In this document: positions 25,104 to 33,454 of the stretch, piece by piece
Numbering within the stretch: position 1 is the stretch's first letter
Layout of the letters: each line of letters starts with the position of its first letter
Assembly (NCBI RefSeq): GCF_025770735.1
Contig: NZ_JAODPB010000001.1
Span: 1,054,001-1,118,000 of the forward strand
Origin: Shouchella tritolerans
Lineage (GTDB): Bacteria > Bacillota > Bacilli > Bacillales > Bacillaceae_D
Direction of reading: 5' to 3'
Length of the DNA stretch: 64,000 nt
The notes under the pieces: model-generated
Database searches by the model: none
Told to the model about the DNA's origin: nothing
What the model saw: the letters and a program-made list of their open reading frames with translations, nothing else
Position numbers and translations under genes: made by a program

Positions 25104-25234
25104 CAGTTCCATATTGGTACTGTTAGAATTTTTCTAAGAATGTTCATAACATGAAAGCGAAAGGCGTTGTCATAGCTGTTATAATAAAAGAGAAGGATGC
25201 TTTTAAAGTCTCTAATCAGGAGGGAGCTGGAAGC

Positions 25235-26125
25235 ATGTATAAACGAATTCTTGTTGGCGTCGATGGATCGAACCAGTCTGACCACGCCTTTTCGAAAGCG
25301 CTTTCGATCGCCGGAGAATGTGGGGCAACACTCATCATTGGCCATGTATTGGACATTCGCAATTTTCCCAATGAGCATATGCTTTATGCAGGAGAGTTGT
25401 GGGAGGAGTGGAAAGGCAAGGCGGACGCCATGCTTTCTCGTTATAAAGAACAAGCAGAGGCAGCAGGCATCAAAACGGAAATCGCGTTTGCATCAGGGAA
25501 TCCGCGCATTCAAGTCGCAAAAACATTGACAAAGGAGCATGGAGCGGATTTACTCGTTACGTCAGCGACAGGGCGGAACCGAATTGAACGGTTTTTTACC
25601 GGCAGCGTCGCTGAAGCGTCCATTCGTCATGCGCCATGTGACTATTTGATGGTCAAAGACTATGAAACGGCTTCTCCTTACTATAAGACGATTCTTGTCG
25701 GCGTGGATGGCTCCGATCAAGCGGAAGACGCTTTGTCGGAAGCGGCATGGTTGGCCAAACAATATGAGGCGGCACTTACGATTGTTTATGTGGAGCCAAT
25801 TGGCATTTATACAGGAGGAGCGATGGCCGCCGCCCCGCTATCCTATGAAGATAACAATCGACTAGAAGCTGAGCGCATGTTGACATCGTATAAACAAAAG
25901 GCCGAGGAGTCTGGGGTTTCAACAGTAAAAACGGAATACTTGCATGGGAACCCCCGTGCCAAACTTTCTACCGATCTACCGAAATCGCTTCAAGCGGATT
26001 TGCTCGTTTGTGGCGCAACTGGAACAAATACAGTCACCCGCCTTATGATTGGTAGTGTGGCAGAGGCAGCGATGCGCCATGCACCATGCGATGTGCTAAT
26101 GGTAAAGCGGGACAACAGCCGTTAG
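25235..26125 (+). CDS. Tandem universal stress protein (two UspA domains)
   Basis: A 296-residue cytoplasmic protein of two UspA domains (residues ~1-142 and ~146-296). Each starts with an ILVGVDGS motif and ends with the ATP-binding loop pattern G-x-x-G-x9-GSVAEA followed by H-A-P-C-D (SATGRNRIERFFTGSVAEAS and GATGTNTVTRLMIGSVAEAA). Such proteins bind ATP and act in stress or energy limitation. ATG 25235 has AGGAGGGAGC upstream; the longer start at 25151 adds residues unlike the family. It is a single gene followed by a strong hairpin. Confidence 0.9.
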   Translation: MYKRILVGVDGSNQSDHAFSKALSIAGECGATLIIGHVLDIRNFPNEHMLYAGELWEEWKGKADAMLSRYKEQAEAAGIKTEIAFASGNPRIQVAKTLTKEHGADLLVTSATGRNRIERFFTGSVAEASIRHAPCDYLMVKDYETASPYYKTILVGVDGSDQAEDALSEAAWLAKQYEAALTIVYVEPIGIYTGGAMAAAPLSYEDNNRLEAERMLTSYKQKAEESGVSTVKTEYLHGNPRAKLSTDLPKSLQADLLVCGATGTNTVTRLMIGSVAEAAMRHAPCDVLMVKRDNSR

Positions 26126-26131
26126 CCTGCA

Positions 26132-26160
26132 AGGAGCCGTCCTCAAAGAGGACGGCTCCT
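26132..26160 (+). terminator. Strong hairpin after the Usp gene
   Basis: A perfect 13-bp stem AGGAGCCGTCCTC / GAGGACGGCTCCT with an AAA loop. There is no T tract, so it may stabilise the mRNA end rather than terminate by itself. Confidence 0.5.
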
Positions 26161-26360
26161 GTTGGTGCAGTGATAGGAAGGTACAGCCAAGGGGACAAGC
26201 ATTTGCCTTCCTACACAGTACCGTAATCGCCTCAGGTATTTAGCGATACTCGGCTACTATGCGTACACTTGGAGATAATAAAGAGAAACAAAAAAAGAGA
26301 GGACGATAAACACAAAGCTTGATAAGCCTAGTGCGAATAATATGGATAAGAGTGGTGCAT

Positions 26361-27161
26361 ATGAGCAAACCGTTATTTAACATTCCTTATAATACATTTG
26401 AACGACTTAGCGACACAGAGCGTTATTTGTTAACCTACATTCATGACCATCTGGATGAAATTGCGACGATGTCGATTGTTACATTAAGCGAACGGGCAGC
26501 AGTCTCTACTGCCACCGTTGTCCGGCTGATGAAAAAAATTGGTTTTAAAGGCTATACGTCGTTTAAATACAAGCTTGAACAAGATAAGCAAATGGTAGAC
26601 AAAGAAGGAAGTTTGAGCGACATTGGCAACGAAATAAAGCAAGCGTTGCAAAAAAACGAAGAGGAAGTGCGCCGTACGATTCAGCTGCAAAGCATTGGCC
26701 AAATTGAGGACGCAGTGCAAAAAATGCATGACGCCAAGAAAATATACATCTTTGCCCGTGGCTTTTCGCAAATGATTGCGAAGGAAATGACTGTTAAGTT
26801 GCAAGTCCTTGACAAAACGTGTGAGATGCATGATGATCCGAATATTATCCGCATCAAATCGCAAAAAATGCATCATGATACGGACTTGGCGATTTTTATT
26901 TCATTAAATGGTGAGACGAAAGAACTTGTGCAAGCTTGCCAAAACTTGAGCATCCGCCAAGTGACGACCATTACGTTAACGACCAAAGTAAATTCAACAC
27001 TGAATAAGTTGTCTGATATGACGTTGATCGGGTACAAAAGTGAACACTCGTTAATCCCAGATTATGAAGTTCGTTCACGCCTTTCCTTAAACGTGATCGC
27101 CAGAGTGCTCCTTGACGCCTATGTCATCCGTACAAAAAAATCTGTAAAACCGCCCCATTGA
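26361..27161 (+). CDS. MurR/RpiR-family transcriptional regulator
   Basis: A 266-residue regulator with an N-terminal RpiR HTH (LSERAAVSTATVVRLMKKIGF near residues 44-64, given here as LSERAAVSTATVV plus RLMKKIGF) and a C-terminal SIS sugar-phosphate-sensing domain (KKIYIFARGFSQMIAKEM; LAIFISLNGETKEL). It immediately precedes the fructose PTS operon, so fructose-1-phosphate or a related phosphosugar is a reasonable effector (inference). ATG 26361 has an AGTGGTG site upstream. A terminator separates it from fruK, so it is a separate unit. Confidence 0.88.
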   Translation: MSKPLFNIPYNTFERLSDTERYLLTYIHDHLDEIATMSIVTLSERAAVSTATVVRLMKKIGFKGYTSFKYKLEQDKQMVDKEGSLSDIGNEIKQALQKNEEEVRRTIQLQSIGQIEDAVQKMHDAKKIYIFARGFSQMIAKEMTVKLQVLDKTCEMHDDPNIIRIKSQKMHHDTDLAIFISLNGETKELVQACQNLSIRQVTTITLTTKVNSTLNKLSDMTLIGYKSEHSLIPDYEVRSRLSLNVIARVLLDAYVIRTKKSVKPPH

Positions 27162-27179
27162 ACTAGAGGGCGGTTTTTT
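27147..27179 (+). terminator. Terminator of the RpiR regulator gene
   Basis: AAACCGCCC pairs with GGGCGGTTT (27147-27155, 27168-27176), followed by TTT. Confidence 0.75.
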
Positions 27180-27231
27180 CTTATAAGATCAACGTTGAAG
27201 GCGCTTTTACCAAATATTGTTTTTCAGGATG

Positions 27232-27245
27232 TGAAAACATTTTCA
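27232..27245 (+). promoter_or_regulatory. CcpA site (cre) before the fructose operon
   Basis: TGAAAACATTTTCA matches the cre consensus at 13 of 14 positions and is palindromic except at the centre. It lies 71 bases before fruK, where CcpA would exert catabolite repression. A GATAAT at 27259-27264 is a possible -10 box. Confidence 0.7.
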
Positions 27246-27315
27246 TATATACCAATGGGATAATAAAGACATCAAGAACCGCAATTCTGAGACATTAACG
27301 AAGTTGGTGAGCAAA

Positions 27316-28248
27316 ATGATTTATACATGCACGATGAACACAGCAATCGACTTATATGTGCAGTTGGAAAAGCTTATGCCCGACAAAGTCAACCGCACGA
27401 TTGATGAAGATTACCAGCCAAACGGCAAAGGCGTCAATGTATCGATTATGCTAAAACGCTACGGAATTGAAAGCGTCGCCACAGGCTTTATAGCTGGTTT
27501 CACTGGGGAATTTATTCAGGATTCTTTACAGAGGCTAAACATCAAGACTGACTTTGTGCGCGTCGAGGGCATTACACGGATTAACGTGTTTATGAATGCA
27601 GATAAGGAATACAAAATAGTCAATCAAGGGCCGTCCATTAGCAAAGAAAGACAACGCTTGCTAATAGAAAAAATCGGCCAAATGGAAGCAGGCAGCACAT
27701 TGATTGTTTCAGGAAGTTTACCTGTAGGCGTGTCAGAAGCCATTCTCGCCGAGATTGGCGCCATTTGTAAAATGAACGGTGTTCATTATGTCCTTGATAC
27801 GAGCATTTCTTCTTTAGACGGCGTGTTGGCCTCTCAACCTTATTTATTGAAGCCGAATGAAGAAGAGTTAGCAGGTTTCTTTCAAGTGCAACATCGATTG
27901 AGTGAGAAGGAGCTTGTCTACTATGGGTATGAACTGATAAAACGTGGAGCAAAACAAGTGCTTATTTCTCGCGGAAAAGAGGGCAGCATTTATTTAAATG
28001 AGAACACTTGCTTGTTTGCAACGTCTCCTAAAGGCAAAGTACTGAATACAGCTTGTGCTGGCGATGCTTTGTTGGCAACGTTCATTGGCCATATCCAGCA
28101 AGGCACACCTGTGGAAGAAGCGCTAGCGAAAGCAACAGCAACAGGGGCTTCTACTGCCTTTTCAAAGGGGTTAAGCGATTTAAAAGATGTTCCAAAGCTT
28201 CTTGATCAAGTAAAAATCACACGGAGGGGATTCACATGGCAAAAGTAA
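27316..28248 (+). CDS. fruK: 1-phosphofructokinase (PfkB family)
   Basis: A 310-residue PfkB-family kinase that phosphorylates fructose-1-phosphate to fructose-1,6-bisphosphate; a tagatose-6-phosphate kinase role is the main alternative. Visible motifs are MNTAIDLYVQLE at the start, PNGKGVNVSIMLKRYG (substrate site) and the catalytic CAGDALLATFIG near residue 250. ATG 27316 follows GGTGAG; the TTG at 27304 includes that site. The 3' end overlaps the EIIBC start by 13 bases. Operon partners (fructose EIIBC, EIIA and an aldolase) support FruK. Confidence 0.88.
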   Translation: MIYTCTMNTAIDLYVQLEKLMPDKVNRTIDEDYQPNGKGVNVSIMLKRYGIESVATGFIAGFTGEFIQDSLQRLNIKTDFVRVEGITRINVFMNADKEYKIVNQGPSISKERQRLLIEKIGQMEAGSTLIVSGSLPVGVSEAILAEIGAICKMNGVHYVLDTSISSLDGVLASQPYLLKPNEEELAGFFQVQHRLSEKELVYYGYELIKRGAKQVLISRGKEGSIYLNENTCLFATSPKGKVLNTACAGDALLATFIGHIQQGTPVEEALAKATATGASTAFSKGLSDLKDVPKLLDQVKITRRGFTWQK

Positions 28249-29654
28249 AGATCGTAGCTGCAACAGGCTGTCCTACGGGCATTGCTCATACCTTTATGGC
28301 AGCGGAAGCGCTGAAAAAAGCGGCGAAAAACATGGACGTGGAGATCAAAGTTGAGACGCATGGCCAGGCGGGAATCGAAAATGCGTTAACAAAAGAAGAA
28401 ATTGAAGCGGCAGACGGTGTGATCGTTGCTGCTGACAAGGATGTCAATACGGAACGCTTTCATGGCAAACGGCTCGTTGATGTCCCCGTTGCGAAGGCAT
28501 TGCGAGGCGCGGAAGAACTAATCCAACAAATTACTGATAAAAGTGCGCCGATTTATCGAACTAAAGGCGGAGTGCTGCCAGAAGATGCGACTGGCGAAGA
28601 CAATCAGCCAACTGGCAAAAAGAGCATTGGTCGTTCGCTTTATAAGTCACTGATGAATGGCGTTTCCCACATGCTTCCATTTGTAGTTGGCGGCGGCGTA
28701 TTGATCGCAATTTCCTTTTTGTTCGGCATTTATTCTGCTGATCCAAACCATGAGTCTTACAATGCATTTGCGGCATTTCTGAATAAGATTGGTGGCTTGA
28801 GTTTTAGTGTGATGGTACCGATTTTAGCCGCATTTATTGCCGAAGCGATCGGCAAACGTTCTGGCATGGTCGCCGGATTTATCGGTGGTTTGCTCGCGGT
28901 TGAATCGGGCGCTGGTTTTTTTGGCGGCATCATTGCCGGTTTTGCTGCTGGCTATTTAATTGTGCTGTTGCAATACCTATTCAAAAAATTACCTCGTTCA
29001 TTAGACGGGCTTAAAACAATTTTCCTTTTTCCGGTACTTGGCATCTTTCTAATTGGCGCGGTCATGTATCCATTGATGTCGCCAGTCGCCGCTCTAAACG
29101 AAGCAATGATGGCGTTTTTAGCTTCCGTTCAATCATCAAGTCCGCTGCTGCTCGGATTAATCGTAGGAGCCATGTGCGCATTTGACATGGGCGGGCCTGT
29201 CAACAAAGCCGCATACGTAACAGGGACATTGTTGCTTTCTGAAGGAAATTTGTACTTCATGGCTGGCGTGTCCGCTGCGTGTATAGCGCCACCGCTTATC
29301 ACTGCATTTGCGGTCTTATTCTTTGGAAAGTACTTCAATAAAGAAGAGCGAAACTCAGGGATGGTGAACTTTATTTTAGGATCCACCCATATTACAGAAG
29401 GGGCGATTCCGTTTGCTGCCAAAAACCCGATTGTCGTCTTGCCGATATTGATGATTGGTTCAGCCATTGCAGCAATTATGACGTATATGTTTGGCGTGCA
29501 AGTACCAGCACCCCATGGAGGCTTTCTTGTGCTACCGGTTGTGACTGGCGCGATCAAATGGGTGATAGCGATTTTAACGGGATCGGTTATTGGCGGGGTA
29601 CTGTTCGGGCTATACCGTAAAAAAATAGCTAATGGAAAACCAATCGAAGGGTAA
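28236..29654 (+). CDS. Fructose-family PTS EIIBC component
   Basis: A 472-residue PTS transporter. The N-terminal ~100 residues are an EIIB-Fru domain with phospho-Cys C12 in AATGCPTGIAHTFMAAEALK. Residues ~130-470 are a membrane EIIC-Fru domain with about eight to nine TM segments (start SHMLPFVVGGGVLIA; GSTHITEGAIPF as the conserved loop). It imports and phosphorylates fructose or a related hexose. EIIA is separate, encoded by the next gene. The AGGGGA ribosome site lies inside fruK. Confidence 0.92.
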   Translation: MAKVKIVAATGCPTGIAHTFMAAEALKKAAKNMDVEIKVETHGQAGIENALTKEEIEAADGVIVAADKDVNTERFHGKRLVDVPVAKALRGAEELIQQITDKSAPIYRTKGGVLPEDATGEDNQPTGKKSIGRSLYKSLMNGVSHMLPFVVGGGVLIAISFLFGIYSADPNHESYNAFAAFLNKIGGLSFSVMVPILAAFIAEAIGKRSGMVAGFIGGLLAVESGAGFFGGIIAGFAAGYLIVLLQYLFKKLPRSLDGLKTIFLFPVLGIFLIGAVMYPLMSPVAALNEAMMAFLASVQSSSPLLLGLIVGAMCAFDMGGPVNKAAYVTGTLLLSEGNLYFMAGVSAACIAPPLITAFAVLFFGKYFNKEERNSGMVNFILGSTHITEGAIPFAAKNPIVVLPILMIGSAIAAIMTYMFGVQVPAPHGGFLVLPVVTGAIKWVIAILTGSVIGGVLFGLYRKKIANGKPIEG

Positions 29655-29668
29655 AAGGGGAGACAGCG

Positions 29669-30121
29669 ATGATTACAGAGAAGCAAATTCAATTGCACTC
29701 AAGCGCTTCAACGCAGGAAGGCGTTTTTCAGACGATTGCAGATATTGCCGTGGAAAACGGCATAGCTGTAGACAACGCTAGTGTCGTTGCTGGATTAAAA
29801 GAGCGGGAGGCATTAAGTACGACTGGCTTCCAAGATGGTTTTGCAATTCCACATACACAGTCTGACTCGATTACAAAACCAGCGGTTATAATCGTCCGCA
29901 CCGAAACAGGAATTGAGTGGGAATCATTTGATGGGAAGCCAGCATTCTTTTTTATTTCATTGCTCGTGCCTCAGGGAGAAGCGGGAACAACGCATTTACA
30001 AGCGTTAGCGGCTCTGTCTCGGGCATTAATGGACGATGGGTCGCGCCAAGCTTTCCTTACTGCGCAATCTAGTGAACAACTTGCACATTTAATTAAAAAC
30101 GCCATTCAAGGAGATGAGTAA
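29669..30121 (+). CDS. Fructose-family PTS EIIA component
   Basis: A 150-residue cytoplasmic EIIA-Fru/Ntr-fold protein. The phospho-histidine H62 lies in QDGFAIPHTQSD. It takes phosphate from HPr and passes it to the EIIB domain encoded just upstream. The gene starts 14 bases after EIIBC with a GGGGAGA ribosome site. Its stop overlaps the ribosome site and possible ATG of the next gene. Confidence 0.92.
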   Translation: MITEKQIQLHSSASTQEGVFQTIADIAVENGIAVDNASVVAGLKEREALSTTGFQDGFAIPHTQSDSITKPAVIIVRTETGIEWESFDGKPAFFFISLLVPQGEAGTTHLQALAALSRALMDDGSRQAFLTAQSSEQLAHLIKNAIQGDE

Positions 30122-30122
30122 T

Positions 30123-30992
30123 TTGGGCATTGTATCGACTACACCAATGCTAAAAAGAGCAAAAGCAAATAAACATGGGGTGGTGGCATTTAACGTCCAC
30201 TCGTTCGACAGCATTTTTTGGGTGCTCGAAGCTGCGGCAGACTTGAGATCACCGGTTATTTTGCAAACAACAGTTGGTACTGTAAAAGCGCTTGGCGCCA
30301 AAAACATAGTGGAAGTTACCCAGGTCGCCTCTGAACATTTTCAAGTGCCAACAGGCCTTCATTTAGACCACTGTACGGATTACCAAGTGATTAAAGAGGC
30401 GATCCGGGCAGGCTATTCCTCGGTTATGATCGATGCTTCCATGTACCCATTTGAAGAGAACGTGGCCCGTACGAAAGAGGTCATGGCTCTTGCCCAATCG
30501 TTAGAGGTAAATGTTGAAGCAGAACTCGGCAAAGTTGGCGGTGTGGAAGAGGATATTGTCGTTGCAGAAGAGGATGCCAAAAAGGCGGTGCCCGAGGAAT
30601 GCAAAAGGTTTGTTGAGCTGACAGGCGTACCAACGCTTGCACCGGCAATCGGAACCGCCCATGGCATCTACAAAGGCAAACCAAATATTGATTTTAAACG
30701 GATTGCCCGTATTGCTGAACTTGTTGACGTACCGTTAGTGCTCCATGGCGGTTCCGCTGTTCCTGATGAGGATGTTCGCCGCTGCGTTTCGTTAGGAATG
30801 GCAAAAGTCAACGTTTCAACCGAATTAAAAAATGCTTACTCTGCTGCTATCCGTGATCATTTTTCCTCTAATCCAAATAGTCTTGACCCTCGCGCCTATT
30901 TGCAAAAAGCGAAAGAGGCCGCTATCGAAATAGCCAAAGCAAAAATCAGGTTAGTAGGAAGCGAGCATACTGTATTCCCGGCGTTTGCTTAA
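30123..30992 (+). CDS. Class II fructose/tagatose-bisphosphate aldolase
   Basis: An approximately 289-residue zinc aldolase. It cleaves ketohexose bisphosphate to DHAP and glyceraldehyde-3-phosphate. Signature residues are LHLDHCTDY (zinc His and catalytic Asp), VEAELGKVGGVEE, AIGTAHGIYKG and VLHGGSAVPDED. TTG 30123 is 9 bases from AAGGAG; ATG 30114 directly abuts AAGGAG, so the TTG is favoured though not certain. With FruK it completes conversion of PTS-imported fructose (or tagatose) to triose phosphates within one operon, apart from the general aldolase. Confidence 0.88.
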   Translation: MGIVSTTPMLKRAKANKHGVVAFNVHSFDSIFWVLEAAADLRSPVILQTTVGTVKALGAKNIVEVTQVASEHFQVPTGLHLDHCTDYQVIKEAIRAGYSSVMIDASMYPFEENVARTKEVMALAQSLEVNVEAELGKVGGVEEDIVVAEEDAKKAVPEECKRFVELTGVPTLAPAIGTAHGIYKGKPNIDFKRIARIAELVDVPLVLHGGSAVPDEDVRRCVSLGMAKVNVSTELKNAYSAAIRDHFSSNPNSLDPRAYLQKAKEAAIEIAKAKIRLVGSEHTVFPAFA

Positions 30993-31002
30993 AAAGCAAT
31001 TT

Positions 31003-31031
31003 CCCTCTTTTATAGGAAGAGGGATTTTTTT
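31003..31031 (+). terminator. Terminator of the fructose operon
   Basis: CCCTCTT pairs with AAGAGGG around TTATAGG, followed by ATTTTTTT. Confidence 0.75.
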
Positions 31032-31107
31032 GTAAAGAAAGAAAATGAATCCGTACGTGCCAAGCATTAGGCGCATACACTGGTTTTGAATGAAAGGAGT
31101 GAAGGCA

Positions 31108-31722
31108 ATGAAGCCTACAAATGAAGACATTCAACACCAATACGGGATAGACCAAAATGCCCAACCGAGCCAACCGCTCGAGGCGGATCCAGTCTACAGA
31201 AATAGTCATGGGGCGGCAAATCAGATGGGGAATATGGCTCAACAAGTGAACTGGCATCAGCCTGCCCCGCAATACGCAATGAACCAAAATGTGCAACACA
31301 CTCTTCAATATGGGAGTAACACACAGCCATTAGCACAGGAATATGGGAGTAACACACAGCCATTAGCACAGGAATACGGGAGTAACACACAGCCATTAGC
31401 ACAGGCATACGGGAACAACACGCAGCCATTTGCACAGGCAGAGGTCAATCAGTCTTCACAAGAGGCAGTGAAAGAACAATGTCAAAAAATGAAAGACCAT
31501 CATGTCGAAATCAAGATGGCAAACGGACAATCAATTGACGGGATTTTAACGGAAGTGAGAGATGATGGCATCATTGTCTTAGTCGGAGAAGATGTCTATC
31601 AAGAAGACTCCCGCCAATTTGGTTGGCGGTATCGCCGCTATCGTCGCCGCTTTTTTCCTTTCGGTGGATTTTTTGGCCTCGGCTTTTTTCCATATTTCTT
31701 TCCACCCGTTTTCTTTTATTAA
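31108..31722 (+). CDS. Repeat-containing protein with aromatic C-terminus, possible spore-surface protein
   Basis: A 204-residue protein with no signal peptide. The first half is rich in Gln and Asn and contains four 11-residue repeats of the type YGSNTQPLAQE (about residues 68-111). The middle (QKMKDHHVEIKMANGQSIDG, then ILTEVRDDGIIVLVGED) resembles a small LSm-like or YuzF-like beta domain. The tail is Arg/Tyr then Phe/Gly-rich (RRFFPFGGFFGLGFFPYFFP). The layout is like that of Bacillus coat or crust proteins, but the role is not shown. ATG 31108 has AAAGGAG upstream. It stands alone with its own hairpin. Confidence 0.6.
   Translation: MKPTNEDIQHQYGIDQNAQPSQPLEADPVYRNSHGAANQMGNMAQQVNWHQPAPQYAMNQNVQHTLQYGSNTQPLAQEYGSNTQPLAQEYGSNTQPLAQAYGNNTQPFAQAEVNQSSQEAVKEQCQKMKDHHVEIKMANGQSIDGILTEVRDDGIIVLVGEDVYQEDSRQFGWRYRRYRRRFFPFGGFFGLGFFPYFFPPVFFY
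31309..31440 (+). repeat. Four tandem 33-bp coding repeats
   Basis: Units at 31309-31341, 31342-31374, 31375-31407 and 31408-31440. The first three are nearly identical in DNA; the fourth has diverged. Each encodes one 11-residue repeat. The near-identity suggests recent copy-number change. Confidence 0.9.
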
Positions 31723-31767
31723 AGCAAAAGAGTGTGTGTCGAGGGTTGAACGACACACTCTTTTGCT
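31723..31767. terminator. Long hairpin between the repeat-protein gene and the pgpA-like gene
   Basis: AGCAAAAGAGTGTGT-(TG)-CG pairs with CGACACACTCTTTTGCT, giving a ~17-bp stem with a 2-base bulge. T runs lie within the stem, so it can serve both convergent genes. Confidence 0.6.
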
Positions 31768-31825
31768 GTCTTCGCCTGTATCGATTAACGCGTTTATCCG
31801 TTGGAAGCGAATAGGTACCCGCTAA

Positions 31826-32323
31826 TCAATCTCTTACGCCTGCGCCTTCTCGGGAATGGGCAAGCCGGCTGGAAGCGGCGGCAGCGATCGCGCCGACAAT
31901 ATCATCAAGGAATGTATGACATTTCCCGCCTTTATGTTTGTTTAACTTACCGAGAATGCCAGGTTTGATTTTATCAACATAGCCAAAATTGGTCAGCCCA
32001 ATCGAGCCATAAATGTTAACGATCGAAAGGGCAACAATTTCATCAATGCCATAAAGGCCTTCATCTGATTGGACAATTTCTTGAAGAGGGGAGCTGAGCT
32101 TGCCTTGTTCGGCGAGACGGTCAAGCTCGATTCCTGTTAATAAGGCATTTTGCACTTCTCGTTTAGCCAGCACTTTCATTACATGCGGCCGGCACATTTC
32201 CTTAGTCAAGTCTGGAACATAAGCGCTTTGTAATTCATAAACAAGGTCCGTAATTTCTTCAATGGTAACCCCTCGTTCTTCTAATGCTTCCAACGCTAAT
32301 TCAATCGTGATTTTATGTATCAT
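31826..32323 (-). CDS. Phosphatidylglycerophosphatase A-related protein (YutG type)
   Basis: A 165-residue protein resembling the soluble PgpA-like proteins of Bacillus. It has an N-terminal helical part (ALEALEERGVTIEEITDLVY) and a C-terminal core DEIVALSIVNIYGSIGLTN with KGGKCHTFLDDIVGAIAAA, the Asp-containing signature of this family. Such proteins are annotated as phosphatidylglycerophosphatase; whether the short soluble form is active is not clear from sequence. It is a single gene convergent with the repeat-protein gene. Confidence 0.78.
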   Translation of the reverse strand: MIHKITIELALEALEERGVTIEEITDLVYELQSAYVPDLTKEMCRPHVMKVLAKREVQNALLTGIELDRLAEQGKLSSPLQEIVQSDEGLYGIDEIVALSIVNIYGSIGLTNFGYVDKIKPGILGKLNKHKGGKCHTFLDDIVGAIAAAASSRLAHSREGAGVRD

Positions 32324-32695
32324 CGAACCAATCCCCTTTCAAAGCTATACCTATAAAGATACCCTATTTTTCATTGAAATACACGTTTGCTTAAAGGAAA
32401 AGGACTCCGCCCTAGGAAACAGAAAGAGGAAGAAATGTGCTGCATCTGTTTGGATTGCTGCTTTATGGCTTTGTAAATAGGAAGGAAAAATAAAGGTTAA
32501 AAGAAGGTGGGGCTTATAGTAGGGGCTTTCGCAAAATAGAGGAGTCGTTGGATCAAAGCAGCAATCCAAGATGCAGTAATGAACGAGAAAAGTCCGAAAA
32601 CAATGAAGCCAATTGGAAAAGCGAAAAAAAGTGAAGTTGAGAGACAGCTAGCCGTGATTAAAGATGGTTTTTCTTTAAGGAGAACACTTCTTGCT
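32324..32695. other. Region without a convincing gene
   Basis: Between the pgpA-like gene and the broken coiled-coil gene. A minus-strand frame at 32497-32727 would encode a 76-residue protein with a hydrophobic stretch (FIVFGLFSFITASWIAALI), but it overlaps the neighbouring gene, has no clear ribosome site, and is doubtful. No RNA gene or repeat is seen. Confidence 0.4.
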
Positions 32696-33047
32696 CTAGT
32701 GAGACCATTTTGACATAAGAAAATCATGAACAGTATCTGCCCGCTTCTTGTCTTCTAACCGTTCGGCAGTGCTATGTTCAATTAGATAGCCGACTCCATC
32801 CAATCTTTTTTCCATTCGTTTAAGCCGGTTCTCTGTATTCTGTTGAAAAGCCGAATTTTTGGTTGAATTTGGTTTGCTCGTTGTTAAACTTGCGCTGATT
32901 CTCATTGAAAGCAAGCTGCTTCTTTTGGAAATGACACATTTCGTCATTAAAAGCGAGTTGATTTTGCTTGAAATGATCAAACTCGTCAAGTAGCTTTTCC
33001 TGTTGATTGTCTAGCTTTGTCAGTATCTTGAGGACTTGTTCAGTCAC
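32696..33047 (-). pseudogene. Coiled-coil protein gene broken by a frameshift
   Basis: From GTG 33047 (GGAGG 7 bases upstream) the frame encodes a charged coiled coil with the repeated phrases FDHFKQNQLAFNDE, FQKKQLAFNENQ and FNNEQTKFNQK, then ends early at about 32820. The other frame continues naturally with AFQQNTENRLKRMEKRLDG ... DTVHDFLMSKWSH to 32696. One missing base in the five-T run at 32856-32860 (A run in the coding strand) joins them into a ~117-residue protein. Function unknown; the layout resembles small phage or membrane-associated coiled-coil proteins. Confidence 0.65.
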
Positions 33048-33163
33048 TTCATTCGCCTCCATTTTGTATATTACAGCGCATGTTCCTGGCATAAACCACC
33101 TCCTTTTAATGGCATCATAAATAGGCATAATGTGATTTACAAAAACGAAAAATGATAAGGCGT

Positions 33164-33306
33164 TTCTACATTAGGTTGGTATTATTTAACGAGGATAGCA
33201 AGTTGTGTCGTTCGAAGTAGTCCTATATGGAGGCACCATTGTAGCGAGTGTAGGCACTTTATGTCCGTTAATTATTCCTTATATGGCCAATATTCTACAT
33301 TAGGTT
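33164..33306 (+). repeat. Pair of 14-bp direct repeats in an intergenic region
   Basis: TTCTACATTAGGTT occurs at 33164-33177 and 33293-33306. They bracket ~115 bases with no gene. The whole 33048-33454 gap otherwise holds only a tlp promoter and a weak hairpin near 33343-33368. Confidence 0.5.
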
Positions 33307-33396
33307 CATAATTCCTCCTTAAAAGTCATTTATTTTACGAAAAAACGGGCTTATCGATCGGAAGCCGTGGATTTACACGAAAAAACACGGAATGCT

Positions 33397-33425
33397 GCAT
33401 AATTTTTATTGTCGATGGCAAACTA
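33397..33425 (+). promoter_or_regulatory. SigG-type promoter of tlp
   Basis: GCATA (33397-33401), 17 bases, CAAACTA (33419-33425), close to the forespore SigG consensus GMATR-N18-CATNMTA. It fits a gene for a small acid-soluble spore protein. Confidence 0.5.
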
Positions 33426-33454
33426 ACAGCAAAATAGGCAAGGAGGGAATGGAA

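Noticed and set aside
31309-31440. Regular 33-bp repeats considered as a CRISPR array
   Set aside because: Units are directly adjacent with no spacers and encode an in-frame 11-residue repeat.
32497-32727. Minus-strand 76-codon frame with a hydrophobic stretch
   Set aside because: No convincing ribosome site, overlaps the end of the coiled-coil gene, and composition fits chance reading of AT-rich DNA.
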